Source: Candidatus Scybalocola faecigallinarum (GTDB taxonomy: Bacteria; Bacillota; Clostridia; Lachnospirales; Lachnospiraceae). From it: DNA of 64,000 nucleotides. The notes beneath the pieces were generated by a model. That model searched no databases. It was not told the origin of the DNA and was given only the letters and a program-made list of their open reading frames with translations. Every line of letters starts with the position of its first letter. The first letter of the stretch is position 1. Where the stretch lies: the NCBI GenBank assembly GCA_018711005.1, contig DVIT01000037.1, positions 38,183-102,182 on the forward strand. The letters run 5' to 3'. This document shows positions 9,266 to 18,350 of this stretch, one piece after another. The translations under genes were made by a program, and so were the position numbers.

Positions 9266-9343
9266 ATTTGCCTCAAAGCCGCAGGCACGGCATGGGATTT
9301 CAGACCGCTCAATGCGTCTTAAATCCCTGCCTGTCCCGCAAAT
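9266..9343 (-). other. Long imperfect hairpin between WXG100 and FHA genes
   Basis: Bases 9281-9300 pair with 9321-9339 with few mismatches, the outer ATTTGC (9266-9271) pairs with GCAAAT (9338-9343), and the loop contains a further small hairpin. It lies between the stop of the WXG100 gene and the downstream FHA gene. No T-run directly follows on the minus strand, so it looks more like an RNA-stability, processing or partial-attenuation element than a simple terminator. It could raise WXG100 mRNA relative to the downstream genes. Confidence 0.6.
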
Positions 9344-9349
9344 TATGCC

Positions 9350-9646
9350 TTAACTTCTAAATTTGCTTGCCTGGCTCTTATCTGTATCTTCGTAGGCATT
9401 TGCCGTATCTTTAAGAGCGCTTGCAATCTGATGGATCAGTTCTGCGGTTGCCTGAAATCCCGGTTTAAGTTCTTCAAATTTCTCCTGATAAGCTTCAACG
9501 GAATCTCCTTCCCACACCGATGCCAGTTCATCACACATAGAAACCATTTTGTCAATAATGCCGCTAACGTTTTCTCCCTCGTCATCAAATCTCTTTGCGA
9601 TCTGCCGCACTTCTTCCGGGGTCATCCCGGTACGTCCTGTTGCCAT
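9350..9646 (-). CDS. WXG100 family (EsxA-like) secreted protein
   Basis: 98 residues, two amphipathic helices joined by the WEG turn in ELASVWEGDSVEAYQEKF, which is the WXG motif at mid-length. No signal peptide, as expected for substrates of type VII secretion, which leave as folded helical hairpin dimers. The C-terminus (TANAYEDTDKS) carries a Y-x-x-x-D pattern that resembles the export signal of the family. AGGAGG precedes the ATG by 7 bases. It is the only classical WXG100 gene in the window and is flanked by strong hairpins on both sides. Confidence 0.93.
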   Translation of the reverse strand: MATGRTGMTPEEVRQIAKRFDDEGENVSGIIDKMVSMCDELASVWEGDSVEAYQEKFEELKPGFQATAELIHQIASALKDTANAYEDTDKSQASKFRS

Positions 9647-9672
9647 AATATTTCCTCCTTTTTTTATAAATT

Positions 9673-9702
9673 TATGAGAGCGGGGCTTTGCCCGCCCTCA
9701 TA
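9673..9702 (-). other. 12-bp stem in the WXG100 leader
   Basis: Bases 9673-9684 pair with 9691-9702 (12 pairs, one of them G-U, 6-base loop), ending about 27 bases before the WXG100 start codon on the minus strand. A smaller stem (9738-9743 with 9750-9755) lies just after the Ig-repeat gene stop. No T-run follows. The stems separate the very long upstream message from the short, probably abundant WXG100 message and could act as a partial terminator or an end-protecting structure. Confidence 0.55.
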
Positions 9703-9758
9703 ATATTTCCGCATATTATCTTATCATCTGCAGCGTCACGGTTTTCCCGAACCGTTAC

Positions 9759-12700
9759 TTAGATTTTCTTATAGTTCTTGTTATCTTTTTTGCTGCGTTT
9801 CACAACAAGGAAAATAATCACGCCTGCAATAACAACGATTCCTGCAATGCATCCAAAGAACAAAGGCTTGTTCATGTAGAACTGAATCCACCAGTTGGAG
9901 GTAACAAGAACCTGATACTCTACCGGATCTGTGGGATTTCCCGCCGCATCATAGGCAATAATTTTTACGGTCTGATAAGCGTTCTTGCTGTCTACCGGGA
10001 TTGTAAGTACGCCATCCTCAACCGTCAGTTCATCGCCGGAATAGGTATGATACAGAACACCGTCCAGGTAAAGCTCTACATAAGACAGAAGCATATTATC
10101 CTTAACGCTTAACGTAAACTCATGAACATTTTCACGGTAGCGTCCCCGATCTTCCAGGTTTGCAATACTAACGGAAGGAGCGGTTTTATCCACAACAAAC
10201 TCAAGGGTCATTTGTTTTTCTTCTTCCAGTTTGCTATTTTTCGCCTGGTAGGTGGAAGTATTTTTCGCCCGGTCTTCAGAATAAATGTTAATGGAATACT
10301 GACCTTCTTCCTCAAAGCAGCTGGCCTTAATGGTGTAAGTATAAACCTTCCACTGGCCATCGCCGCCTTCTTCCTCAACCGTATAGTCTACGCCCTCTTT
10401 CAGCGTAACCACTTCGCCATCTTTTGTGTAGGTAATCTCAATAAACTCAAGGGTATCCACATTAACTTCCTGAATAACAATATCCTTCGGGCTGTTGGTA
10501 AATCCGCTTTGAACTAATTGAGCTGTATAATCGTTCAGTTTATAAGTAGATCCATCCCGGTTTACAGAGAAGGTAATACTCCGTGTGGTTTCATTGCCTG
10601 CCTGATCCACAAGCTTTGCAGTTAAGGTGTAAATGTCATCCATATTCTCGCCAAAATTGCGGAAAGTAATGGTCTGGCCATTGGTCACAGCAGAGCGGCT
10701 AACCATCGCATCCACATTAATGCGGCCCTTATCTGCTCCGGTCAGGGTCAGTGTAACACCGTTTGCCGTATAGTTAGTATCGGTTAAAGTAATCACCGGA
10801 GCCACTGTACCTTTATTTGCGGAACGGTTTTCCACACCAGTGATCTCAATTTCCGGATTTGTCAGGTCAACGGTGAAGCTGTCCTGTGCATAATCGGCCA
10901 TAGCATTTCCTGCCAGATCAGTGTAGGCAATGTCAAAGGTATAGTCCCCGTCGCTGTTAAAGCTTACGGTGGCTGTATGCCGGTCACCGCTGGTAGACCA
11001 TCCGCTGATGGATGGGGCGGAAATTCCTGCACCATTTAAAGCTGCGGTAATGGTCGCGCGGGCATCGGATGCGCGGAAATTATGTTCAGTAATGGTTACT
11101 GTGGCTGTACGGGTATCGCTGTAATAGTGTCCGTTGAGTACATCATTGTTATTGTAAGAAACCGATACTGTAGGCAAAGTCTTATCCACAGTAAACTCTG
11201 CAAGATTCTCTGTATTAGAATGGTTTCCTGCCAGGTCGTAGCAATCAAAGGTTACTGTATAATCGCTGTCTCCGCTAAAGGTAACAACCCCCGTATGAAT
11301 CTCCCCGTTAGAAGACCAGCCGCTAAAGGAATAGCCTCCGCCGGAGCTGGAAGTTACAGTTGGTGTATAAGACGGGTCAAAATTGCGTTCATCTACAGTA
11401 ATCGTTAATGTCTTATTATTCTTATAATATTTTCCGTTCAGAACGTCCGCTGTACTGAAAGAGAAAGTGACAATCGGATTTTTATTATCCACTTTTAACG
11501 TCTGGGTTTCAGATGTAGCTTCATTTGTTGACCAGTCTGACGCGGATACCGTAATCTGTACGTCATTGCTGTAAAATGCCTCTGGATCAATAGATACATG
11601 GCCAGTCCAGTTTTGAGTATGTTCATTTCTGTTAAATGTAGCTAATGTTCCTGTTTCCGTATATCCGGTTGTTCCATTAACAATCTGGTATGTAATCTCT
11701 TTCAGACCGGAATATGCGTTATTTACAGAAGGATCAGTGACGGAAATATCAAATCCCGGATGATCCCCGGCCGCATAAACGCCCTTGCCCCAAGCAGGCG
11801 CAGAAGGTGTAATGGTCACTTCCGGAGCAGGATCCACGTTATCCACAACAATATTTTCAGTGCTGTAATACTCTGTATTCCCTGCTCTATCTGTCACCTT
11901 TTCGTAAACAATGACATTTTCATTAGCTGCCAGATGAATATTCCCTGTGTAGTCTCTCCAGTCTGTCCGTGCAGCAAGCTGTGCTTTAGAAAGCAGTGCG
12001 CTTGTGGCAATATACTGGGTAGATGCCATACCGGATGTAACATCAGAGCTTTTCATGGAAGCATTAACGCTGTCTTTACCGAACAGATTAAACGTAATCG
12101 CTGAAATAAATTTTTCAAACCAGGATTTCTGTGTTGCGTTATTATTTCCATCAACGCCGTTGACAAAGCCATTAACAATGATTTCACCGGAAGGCACAAC
12201 CCGGTCAAGGGTCACATAAGCGGTTGGAATCACATTTGCTTCATTACCAGCCAAGTCAGTATAAGTAAAGTCAAAAGAATAGTTTGCATCTACATTAACG
12301 TCAACGGTATAGGTTCTTACAATTCCTGACGGATCTGACCAATTCTTTGCAGACTTCACATTTGTGCCATGGGTATTCATAATGGCTGCCATAGCATCTG
12401 TAGTTTCATTATTGAAGTTTTTAGCTCCGATGGTCAGATTCGTATTTACGTTACCATCCATTTCAAAATTCAGTTCGCTGACAGACACAACAGCCTTAAA
12501 GGAGCTGTAATTTTGATTCAGATAATAAGGCGCATCCGAAGATGAACCTGGGGCAAAGGTCTGACCTGTGCCATAGCTATAGTAAGTAGCAGATACCACT
12601 GGAACTGTCTGGTCAACAACAAAGTTAATGGCTGGTGTTGTTTCACTTACATTTCCCGCATAGTCGGATACATAAGAAGAAATCGTATATTCCCCGTCTG

Positions 12701-15700
12701 TATGGAAAGTAATCGTTACTGTTGACTTTGACTGGTCGGAGCGGCTCTCACCCACGCTGCCATCCTTGCCATAATCAACATTAATGCTGGAAATGCCAAA
12801 TTCGGCCTTGCGGTTCATCAGTTCACTTAAAGTCATAGTGGAACCGTTAATTGTGTAAACAAGCTTGTTTTCCATGTCCAGGAAACGCTCGGTAATGGTT
12901 GTGGTAATAGCAACGTCTTTTTTGTAATATTTACCGTTTTGTACCTGTGCTTCCGATGTGAGAATATTTTCAATCACAGGGGCAACCGGGTCAATGGTAA
13001 ACTTGCGGCTGACCGGCTGAGATTCATTACCAGCAAAATCTGTCGCTGATGCCGTTACGGTAACGATCTGGCTCTGAGCTTCTTTTGTATAGATTTGCTC
13101 AATCGCTCCGGTCAGTGATGAGTATTGGCTTTCTAATTGAGCTAATGTCACATCTTCCGGTACTTCCTGGGAGAATATTCCTTCCTCATCTACTGTCAGG
13201 CTGCCTTTGTTTTCGGGAACCACAGAATAAGTAATGTCTTTAACACCGGAATAAACGCCCTTGCTTATGTCCTCTTTTGCCGTGATCGTGAGATCTACAT
13301 CTTCACCACTGGCAAAATAGTCGGCTCCTTTATAATTCGTCTTATTATTATTAGAATCTTCATCAAAGTTAATGGTCACGTCAGTGATTGGTACCTTTTC
13401 AAAAATCATACCATTGGAGCCGTAGATCATAGCGTTTCCAACGTTATCCTGGACTCTGACAAAAACAACATAGTTGCCGATTTCTTCCGGGTCTGTTTCT
13501 GGGACTTTGACAGAGGCTGTAAACATACCGTTGCCATCATTATAAATGTCATCCTTAGAGGATACCGTAGTAAACTCTGAATTAATAAGCTTTTCAAATA
13601 CTTCATCATCAATAACTGTGGCATCTGCATCAAACTCAAAATCTTCAGCAAAGTTTACGATTTGATAGCTTACTGAAAAAACGCCGGAAGCATAATCCTG
13701 CTGGTCTTGGGCTTCCTCATCATAAACTGTAATTTGGGCATCATAGGTTTTATTTTGGTAAAGACCAAAGGTTATATTTTTACCAAATTCCTGCACTGCG
13801 TTATCCACTTCATCAATTATGATATTCGCGGTAGGCATCTTCTGATCCCGATAGAATGTGATTTCAAATGGGGCGGTTTCACCAACCTTTATGTTCTCAT
13901 CAGTTACATATGCCAAACAATATATATACGTTTCTGAAGAAACATCCGTGAATTTCTGTGGATTTTTAGCGTCTATCTTATCTCGTTCTACAATTTCCCC
14001 ATATTTATCAAGAAGTACTCTATATACTGTGTTGTAAGGAGCTACAGTGTCAAATATAGCCGATGCATCTTCACCATAATAAATCTTATCTCCATTTTGA
14101 TAAGCATGGATGCTATCCATAGTATTCAGGCTAATATACTGGGTAAAATCTATAACATCTTCTTCTGTAATTGTTACCATACCGCCATCAGATCCAGCAA
14201 ATATGTAATCTTTATTTACAGGCTTAAGAACTTGATTATTGAAACTTTCCAGTTTTTCGCCTTCGATGGTAATCGCCTTCGCATACTGACCCATTACTGT
14301 TTCCCGGTTAATACTATCGGCAACCGTAAAATACTCCCATCCTGCTTCTAAAGCGTTAATCTCTGTCTTAACATCTTCTGATTCTGCATCTGCATATCCG
14401 GTAACGCCTATGATAACATCCTCTGGTATAACAAAGTTCTCCTGGGTATTATCTTTATTATACTGACGAGTAAATGCATCACTTAATTGCATTGTCAATG
14501 AACGCTGCTGAATTGTGATTGACGCTTTTACAGTCATTGACACTTTTTGAGTATTTTCATTACCATCAGCAAAAACAAAGTTTTGATAATGAATTTCATT
14601 CTGGCCATCAACCGTCAATGTATATGCGGGCATGGTAAATTCTATATCAAATTCTTTCCCGCTATCAGCAACATGAATCACATCTGCAGCTTCTACATTG
14701 GAAACAATCAAATAACGGCCATCAACCAGAAGATCTTTAAGCTGATTCATCTGTTCCTCAGATAAGCCCATCGCACTAGCATTAGTAACTTCAAGTTCAG
14801 CACGCACATCCACTTTATTAGTGGCATCATATGTTTTCACATTGCTCCATGCAGCATTAGAATCATTTTCATTCCGTCCGCCAGAAGCTACCGTTCCCTG
14901 GGTTTTAATCGGTTCAGTATTTACAAGTTTCAGTTCATATGGTGTCACTGTAATTTTTACAGTCTGGGTTGAAGTCTCATAATCATCATTAGCCTTCTGG
15001 GTAATTATAACTTCTGTTGTTCCCACATTGACTGGTTTGAAAACAATCTCTTGTGTATCATTAATCACCTGAACATTAACAATATTTTTATCAAACCCAC
15101 TTACCTCATATTGTGTCGATAATTCCTGATCTTGTACATCTTCATCACGAAGTTTTAGTGCATAAGTTTGTGCGTTTTTCTCAGGATCGCCATACCCCAT
15201 GGCAACTTCACTGATCGTATTGCCTTCATCGTCTACAACTGTAAAGGCCTGGGATTCCTGAAGAGGTGTGTAAGTAACACCTTTTTCGACACTGTTAAAA
15301 TTAGCGTCTCCTGCAAATTTAGCTGTTACTTTAATTGCACCTGCTTTAACCGGACTTAGTATAACAGTAAATGATCCGTCAGAATCAGTTGTTACGGTTA
15401 CGCTCTCACTAGCTGTACCTGTACCTATATCCAAAGTCCCGCTCTCTGTCGTTAAAATAATTTGCTTGCTTTCAAGGCCATGTCCTTTTTCATCAAGCAA
15501 CTGGCCTTTCAGTTCCACGCTTTGTTTCCATGGCAGACTCTCTGATACGGAACTCCATGTTAAACTTGGTGTAGCTTTAGTAAAACTATAATCTTTTACT
15601 TCACCGGAAATTTCCTTATAATTGGAATCCCCATTAAAGCTTGCTTTAAAATTAACAGTCCCCGCAGCCGTTGCCCCATTCCAGGTTATTACTGCTTTAT

Positions 15701-17210
15701 TATCAGAAACGTTTACCGGAGCACCACAGGGGGTTCCATTAACATAAAATGTAACTGTAGCATCCGAATCAAAAGCAACGTCGTTCACTGGTGTAAGGTC
15801 TGCTGTCAATGTAACTTCCCCTTGCCAAGATGAACTCCCTGAACTTGGATTTACAGAAAGACTTATACCTTCTGGAGACACTTTAGTCGGTGTATATTCA
15901 ACAGAATTTTGACTACCAATCACTACTTCGTAATTTTCCGCAGCTTCATTTGCAAGTTCAGCACTAATCGTTACCTTATTCGCATTCTTAAAAGTATACT
16001 GGTATGTAGCAATGCCATTTGTTTCTGTTTGTACAGTACTTACTATCTCGCCATTAACTTTAAAACTTATGTCCTGTCCAGAAATACCCTTACTTTGCTG
16101 ATCTGTAAGCGTTGCAGTTAAGGTAACAGACGTATTCCATTCTTGTAGAGCTGGTTCATTCATTTTTAAATTAACATCAATTTTCTTCGGCGTATAAGTA
16201 ATTGATGGGGGATTGGATACTTGATACAATGTACTGCTGGAAGAAAGAGTTGCCTTAATCTCTACCGCTTTCGCACTTGTAAACTTTTCACCAGGAACAT
16301 TAAGTGTAGCTTTTCCTTCAGCATTTGTAGTGGCTATACCGAGTTTATTTCCGTCACTTGTTGTAAATATAACGTTTTCCCCACCTATAGGTTTTTCTGT
16401 ATCTTTAAGTACTGCCGTTAAAGTGACATCCTGCCCCCACTCTTTCGTCTCAGGTTGTTCTAATATAAGAGTTACATTCTTCTTGGCTGGTTGATACTCT
16501 AACGTCTGTGTACAGTCTTTATACGTTCCAGACTTACCAGCATACTGTGCCGTCACCGTAAAAGAAGTCGTATCTGCCGGGGTAACAGTAAATTTAGCTT
16601 GTCCATTTTCATTTGTTGTCCCCACTGAAGGCAGAGACGTAGCGACAATGCCGTTACATGAAAAATTGAGTGAAGCGTTGGCAATTGGCTTGCTGTCAGA
16701 ATCTTTTAAAGTGGCTGTAAATGTCACTGGGCTTCCCCACTGGCCGCTGCCTGATTGAGGTTCTGCAGTAATGGTTAAATTTGTATGCTCTGTATAGCTC
16801 CAACCATTTACCGCAGCATCTATAGTAAATCCTCCGGCACTTGCATTAAAACTTCCGGTTGAATCTCGTCCTGTAATATCATAGTTATCACTTTTAATTG
16901 TATAACTATAGACATCACTGTCAGCGGCACTAATACTATCAGAGGTTCCAAGATATTCTTGACCATCATGCAACTGAAGATTGGTAATGAAGGAAGCACC
17001 AGAATTTGGTTTTACAAATTCCACTCGAAAATTTTTTAAAGGCGTACGATTACCAATATTCACATTCTCTACCTTAAATTGATACTGTTTCTCGGAATCC
17101 CCCGATGCATACGCCTCAGCCGAGAAACCGAAGTCTGCCGGCAGGGTTCCTATGACCATAAGAACCGCCATAAGGATCGGCAGTATCCTATGAAAAAACT
17201 TCCTTTTCAT
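9759..17210 (-). CDS. Giant Ig-repeat surface protein, membrane anchored
   Basis: 2483 residues. A signal peptide (MKRKFFHRILPILMAVLMV...) precedes at least five Ig-like repeats in the first ~650 residues, each with an aromatic W followed by V-T-L-T-A-x-L (for example WGQDVTLTAVLKD, WNTSVTLTATLTD). The middle is more diverse; from about residue 1250 a second repeat type appears with F-T-V-D-x-T-x-P and N-G-x-Y-Y...E-x-N-F. One helix (FFGCIAGIVVIAGVIIFLVV) and a basic tail close the protein; there is no LPXTG motif. It should project far outside the cell from the membrane. It overlaps the upstream gene by 4 bases and is followed by the WXG100 gene. It could be an adhesin or a wall-spanning part of the machine; the sequence does not decide. 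Confidence 0.85.
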   Translation of the reverse strand: MKRKFFHRILPILMAVLMVIGTLPADFGFSAEAYASGDSEKQYQFKVENVNIGNRTPLKNFRVEFVKPNSGASFITNLQLHDGQEYLGTSDSISAADSDVYSYTIKSDNYDITGRDSTGSFNASAGGFTIDAAVNGWSYTEHTNLTITAEPQSGSGQWGSPVTFTATLKDSDSKPIANASLNFSCNGIVATSLPSVGTTNENGQAKFTVTPADTTSFTVTAQYAGKSGTYKDCTQTLEYQPAKKNVTLILEQPETKEWGQDVTLTAVLKDTEKPIGGENVIFTTSDGNKLGIATTNAEGKATLNVPGEKFTSAKAVEIKATLSSSSTLYQVSNPPSITYTPKKIDVNLKMNEPALQEWNTSVTLTATLTDQQSKGISGQDISFKVNGEIVSTVQTETNGIATYQYTFKNANKVTISAELANEAAENYEVVIGSQNSVEYTPTKVSPEGISLSVNPSSGSSSWQGEVTLTADLTPVNDVAFDSDATVTFYVNGTPCGAPVNVSDNKAVITWNGATAAGTVNFKASFNGDSNYKEISGEVKDYSFTKATPSLTWSSVSESLPWKQSVELKGQLLDEKGHGLESKQIILTTESGTLDIGTGTASESVTVTTDSDGSFTVILSPVKAGAIKVTAKFAGDANFNSVEKGVTYTPLQESQAFTVVDDEGNTISEVAMGYGDPEKNAQTYALKLRDEDVQDQELSTQYEVSGFDKNIVNVQVINDTQEIVFKPVNVGTTEVIITQKANDDYETSTQTVKITVTPYELKLVNTEPIKTQGTVASGGRNENDSNAAWSNVKTYDATNKVDVRAELEVTNASAMGLSEEQMNQLKDLLVDGRYLIVSNVEAADVIHVADSGKEFDIEFTMPAYTLTVDGQNEIHYQNFVFADGNENTQKVSMTVKASITIQQRSLTMQLSDAFTRQYNKDNTQENFVIPEDVIIGVTGYADAESEDVKTEINALEAGWEYFTVADSINRETVMGQYAKAITIEGEKLESFNNQVLKPVNKDYIFAGSDGGMVTITEEDVIDFTQYISLNTMDSIHAYQNGDKIYYGEDASAIFDTVAPYNTVYRVLLDKYGEIVERDKIDAKNPQKFTDVSSETYIYCLAYVTDENIKVGETAPFEITFYRDQKMPTANIIIDEVDNAVQEFGKNITFGLYQNKTYDAQITVYDEEAQDQQDYASGVFSVSYQIVNFAEDFEFDADATVIDDEVFEKLINSEFTTVSSKDDIYNDGNGMFTASVKVPETDPEEIGNYVVFVRVQDNVGNAMIYGSNGMIFEKVPITDVTINFDEDSNNNKTNYKGADYFASGEDVDLTITAKEDISKGVYSGVKDITYSVVPENKGSLTVDEEGIFSQEVPEDVTLAQLESQYSSLTGAIEQIYTKEAQSQIVTVTASATDFAGNESQPVSRKFTIDPVAPVIENILTSEAQVQNGKYYKKDVAITTTITERFLDMENKLVYTINGSTMTLSELMNRKAEFGISSINVDYGKDGSVGESRSDQSKSTVTITFHTDGEYTISSYVSDYAGNVSETTPAINFVVDQTVPVVSATYYSYGTGQTFAPGSSSDAPYYLNQNYSSFKAVVSVSELNFEMDGNVNTNLTIGAKNFNNETTDAMAAIMNTHGTNVKSAKNWSDPSGIVRTYTVDVNVDANYSFDFTYTDLAGNEANVIPTAYVTLDRVVPSGEIIVNGFVNGVDGNNNATQKSWFEKFISAITFNLFGKDSVNASMKSSDVTSGMASTQYIATSALLSKAQLAARTDWRDYTGNIHLAANENVIVYEKVTDRAGNTEYYSTENIVVDNVDPAPEVTITPSAPAWGKGVYAAGDHPGFDISVTDPSVNNAYSGLKEITYQIVNGTTGYTETGTLATFNRNEHTQNWTGHVSIDPEAFYSNDVQITVSASDWSTNEATSETQTLKVDNKNPIVTFSFSTADVLNGKYYKNNKTLTITVDERNFDPSYTPTVTSSSGGGYSFSGWSSNGEIHTGVVTFSGDSDYTVTFDCYDLAGNHSNTENLAEFTVDKTLPTVSVSYNNNDVLNGHYYSDTRTATVTITEHNFRASDARATITAALNGAGISAPSISGWSTSGDRHTATVSFNSDGDYTFDIAYTDLAGNAMADYAQDSFTVDLTNPEIEITGVENRSANKGTVAPVITLTDTNYTANGVTLTLTGADKGRINVDAMVSRSAVTNGQTITFRNFGENMDDIYTLTAKLVDQAGNETTRSITFSVNRDGSTYKLNDYTAQLVQSGFTNSPKDIVIQEVNVDTLEFIEITYTKDGEVVTLKEGVDYTVEEEGGDGQWKVYTYTIKASCFEEEGQYSINIYSEDRAKNTSTYQAKNSKLEEEKQMTLEFVVDKTAPSVSIANLEDRGRYRENVHEFTLSVKDNMLLSYVELYLDGVLYHTYSGDELTVEDGVLTIPVDSKNAYQTVKIIAYDAAGNPTDPVEYQVLVTSNWWIQFYMNKPLFFGCIAGIVVIAGVIIFLVVKRSKKDNKNYKKI

Positions 17211-17704
17211 AACTTGTCTCCTTTCTTTTCTTCAGACATACCTGAAAGATTTTTCGTCCTCTTAGACTTTAAATATTTATATACTCTCCCATTCAGCAGA
17301 TAGTGCAAATGAAAAGTAAATAACAAAACAAACAAACTGCCAAGACTTAAAATGTAATTCATACGGATAAACGCAGAAAGCACGGTTATCACCAGCGAGA
17401 CAACCAGCAGCAAATCTGCAGCCATAGCGGCTTTATCCGTAAAAAAGCTTATGAAGCCTGGCCGGGATGATGTTTTTACCTTTTTATATTCTTCCGTTTG
17501 CCTGCATTTCATAAAAGCCATGGCCCAGAAAATTATCCCAGCCGCCAGGCCTGCCCAAAATAAGATCCCTGGCACATAACTGACGGAACCGGTGGCTTCG
17601 GCTGCGCTTTCACTTACCGGAATCAGCCATATTGAAACAGCAGAAATAAAATAGCTGACTGCAGAAAGAATAAACAGCCTGTTTGTCACTTTCTTCTCCC
17701 CCAT
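17207..17704 (-). CDS. Small four-helix membrane protein
   Basis: 165 residues with four hydrophobic segments (about residues 9-28, 44-65, 92-112 and 117-138) and basic ends. No catalytic motif is visible and I do not recognise the family. GAGGTG lies 7 bases before the ATG, and the stop overlaps the start of the giant Ig-repeat gene by 4 bases, so the two are translationally coupled. A role in placing or stabilising that surface protein, or as part of the secretion channel, is plausible by position only. Confidence 0.75.
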   Translation of the reverse strand: MGEKKVTNRLFILSAVSYFISAVSIWLIPVSESAAEATGSVSYVPGILFWAGLAAGIIFWAMAFMKCRQTEEYKKVKTSSRPGFISFFTDKAAMAADLLLVVSLVITVLSAFIRMNYILSLGSLFVLLFTFHLHYLLNGRVYKYLKSKRTKNLSGMSEEKKGDKL

Positions 17705-17705
17705 C

Positions 17706-18350
17706 TCAAATCACCTCATCCGTATGAACTTCCATAATCGTCCTCAGCACTACAAAGCCGCCCGGCCCGCCGCCAAGAACCATGGTTTCGCTCTGCGCCG
17801 GATCGTATGTACCGCTCCATCCGCCGGTTGGCGGTGTATCGGAAACTGCCGGTGGGTCAATGCCTCCCGGAGCATTGAAGGCACTTGAAGCTTCCTGAAG
17901 TATTTGCCCGGAAAAGTTGCCCTGAGGCTGACTTAACACATCGGTCGGCGCAGAGCCATCGCCGGACGGGCTGCCCATTTGTCCGGAATATCCTCCAAGT
18001 CCCCCGGAATTAGCGGCCATCTTCTCCGTCGGCAGACCACCGGACAGGCTTCCGCTTTTTCTCCGAAGCTTTGAGGTTCCCAAAGCTCCGGTACGGCCCT
18101 TTCGGTGGCGGCGGCCGTCATCGCCAATACGCCGGGAGGTGTTTAAATCGCCGCTGACTGCTCCGTCCTCAGACATCTGGGCAATAGCCTTTTTAGCCAC
18201 CCGCCCGGTAAGTTCGGAAAATACCCGGGGAATTTTTAAAAGGATAAATAAAAGGATCGCCACCGCCAGAAAAAGGATTGCTCCAATACCGCAGTAGAGA
18301 AAGATTCCGTGATACAGGCTGACAAGTCCTTCATAATCCTGGGATCCCAT
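17706..18350 (-). CDS. Membrane protein with disordered Gly/Pro tail and ETMVL motif
   Basis: 214 residues. One membrane helix near residues 15-38 (FLYCGIGAILFLAVAILLFI) is followed by a basic segment and a long Gly/Ser/Pro-rich region without predicted structure. Near the C-terminus stands SETMVLGGG, very close to SETTVLGGG in the protease-FHA protein of the same operon. E-T-x-V-L puts a Leu at +3 from the Thr, the position FHA domains read. The start codon shares a base with the kinase stop (TAATG). It may be a phosphorylated adaptor; no enzyme motif is present. Confidence 0.75.
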   Translation of the reverse strand: MGSQDYEGLVSLYHGIFLYCGIGAILFLAVAILLFILLKIPRVFSELTGRVAKKAIAQMSEDGAVSGDLNTSRRIGDDGRRHRKGRTGALGTSKLRRKSGSLSGGLPTEKMAANSGGLGGYSGQMGSPSGDGSAPTDVLSQPQGNFSGQILQEASSAFNAPGGIDPPAVSDTPPTGGWSGTYDPAQSETMVLGGGPGGFVVLRTIMEVHTDEVI

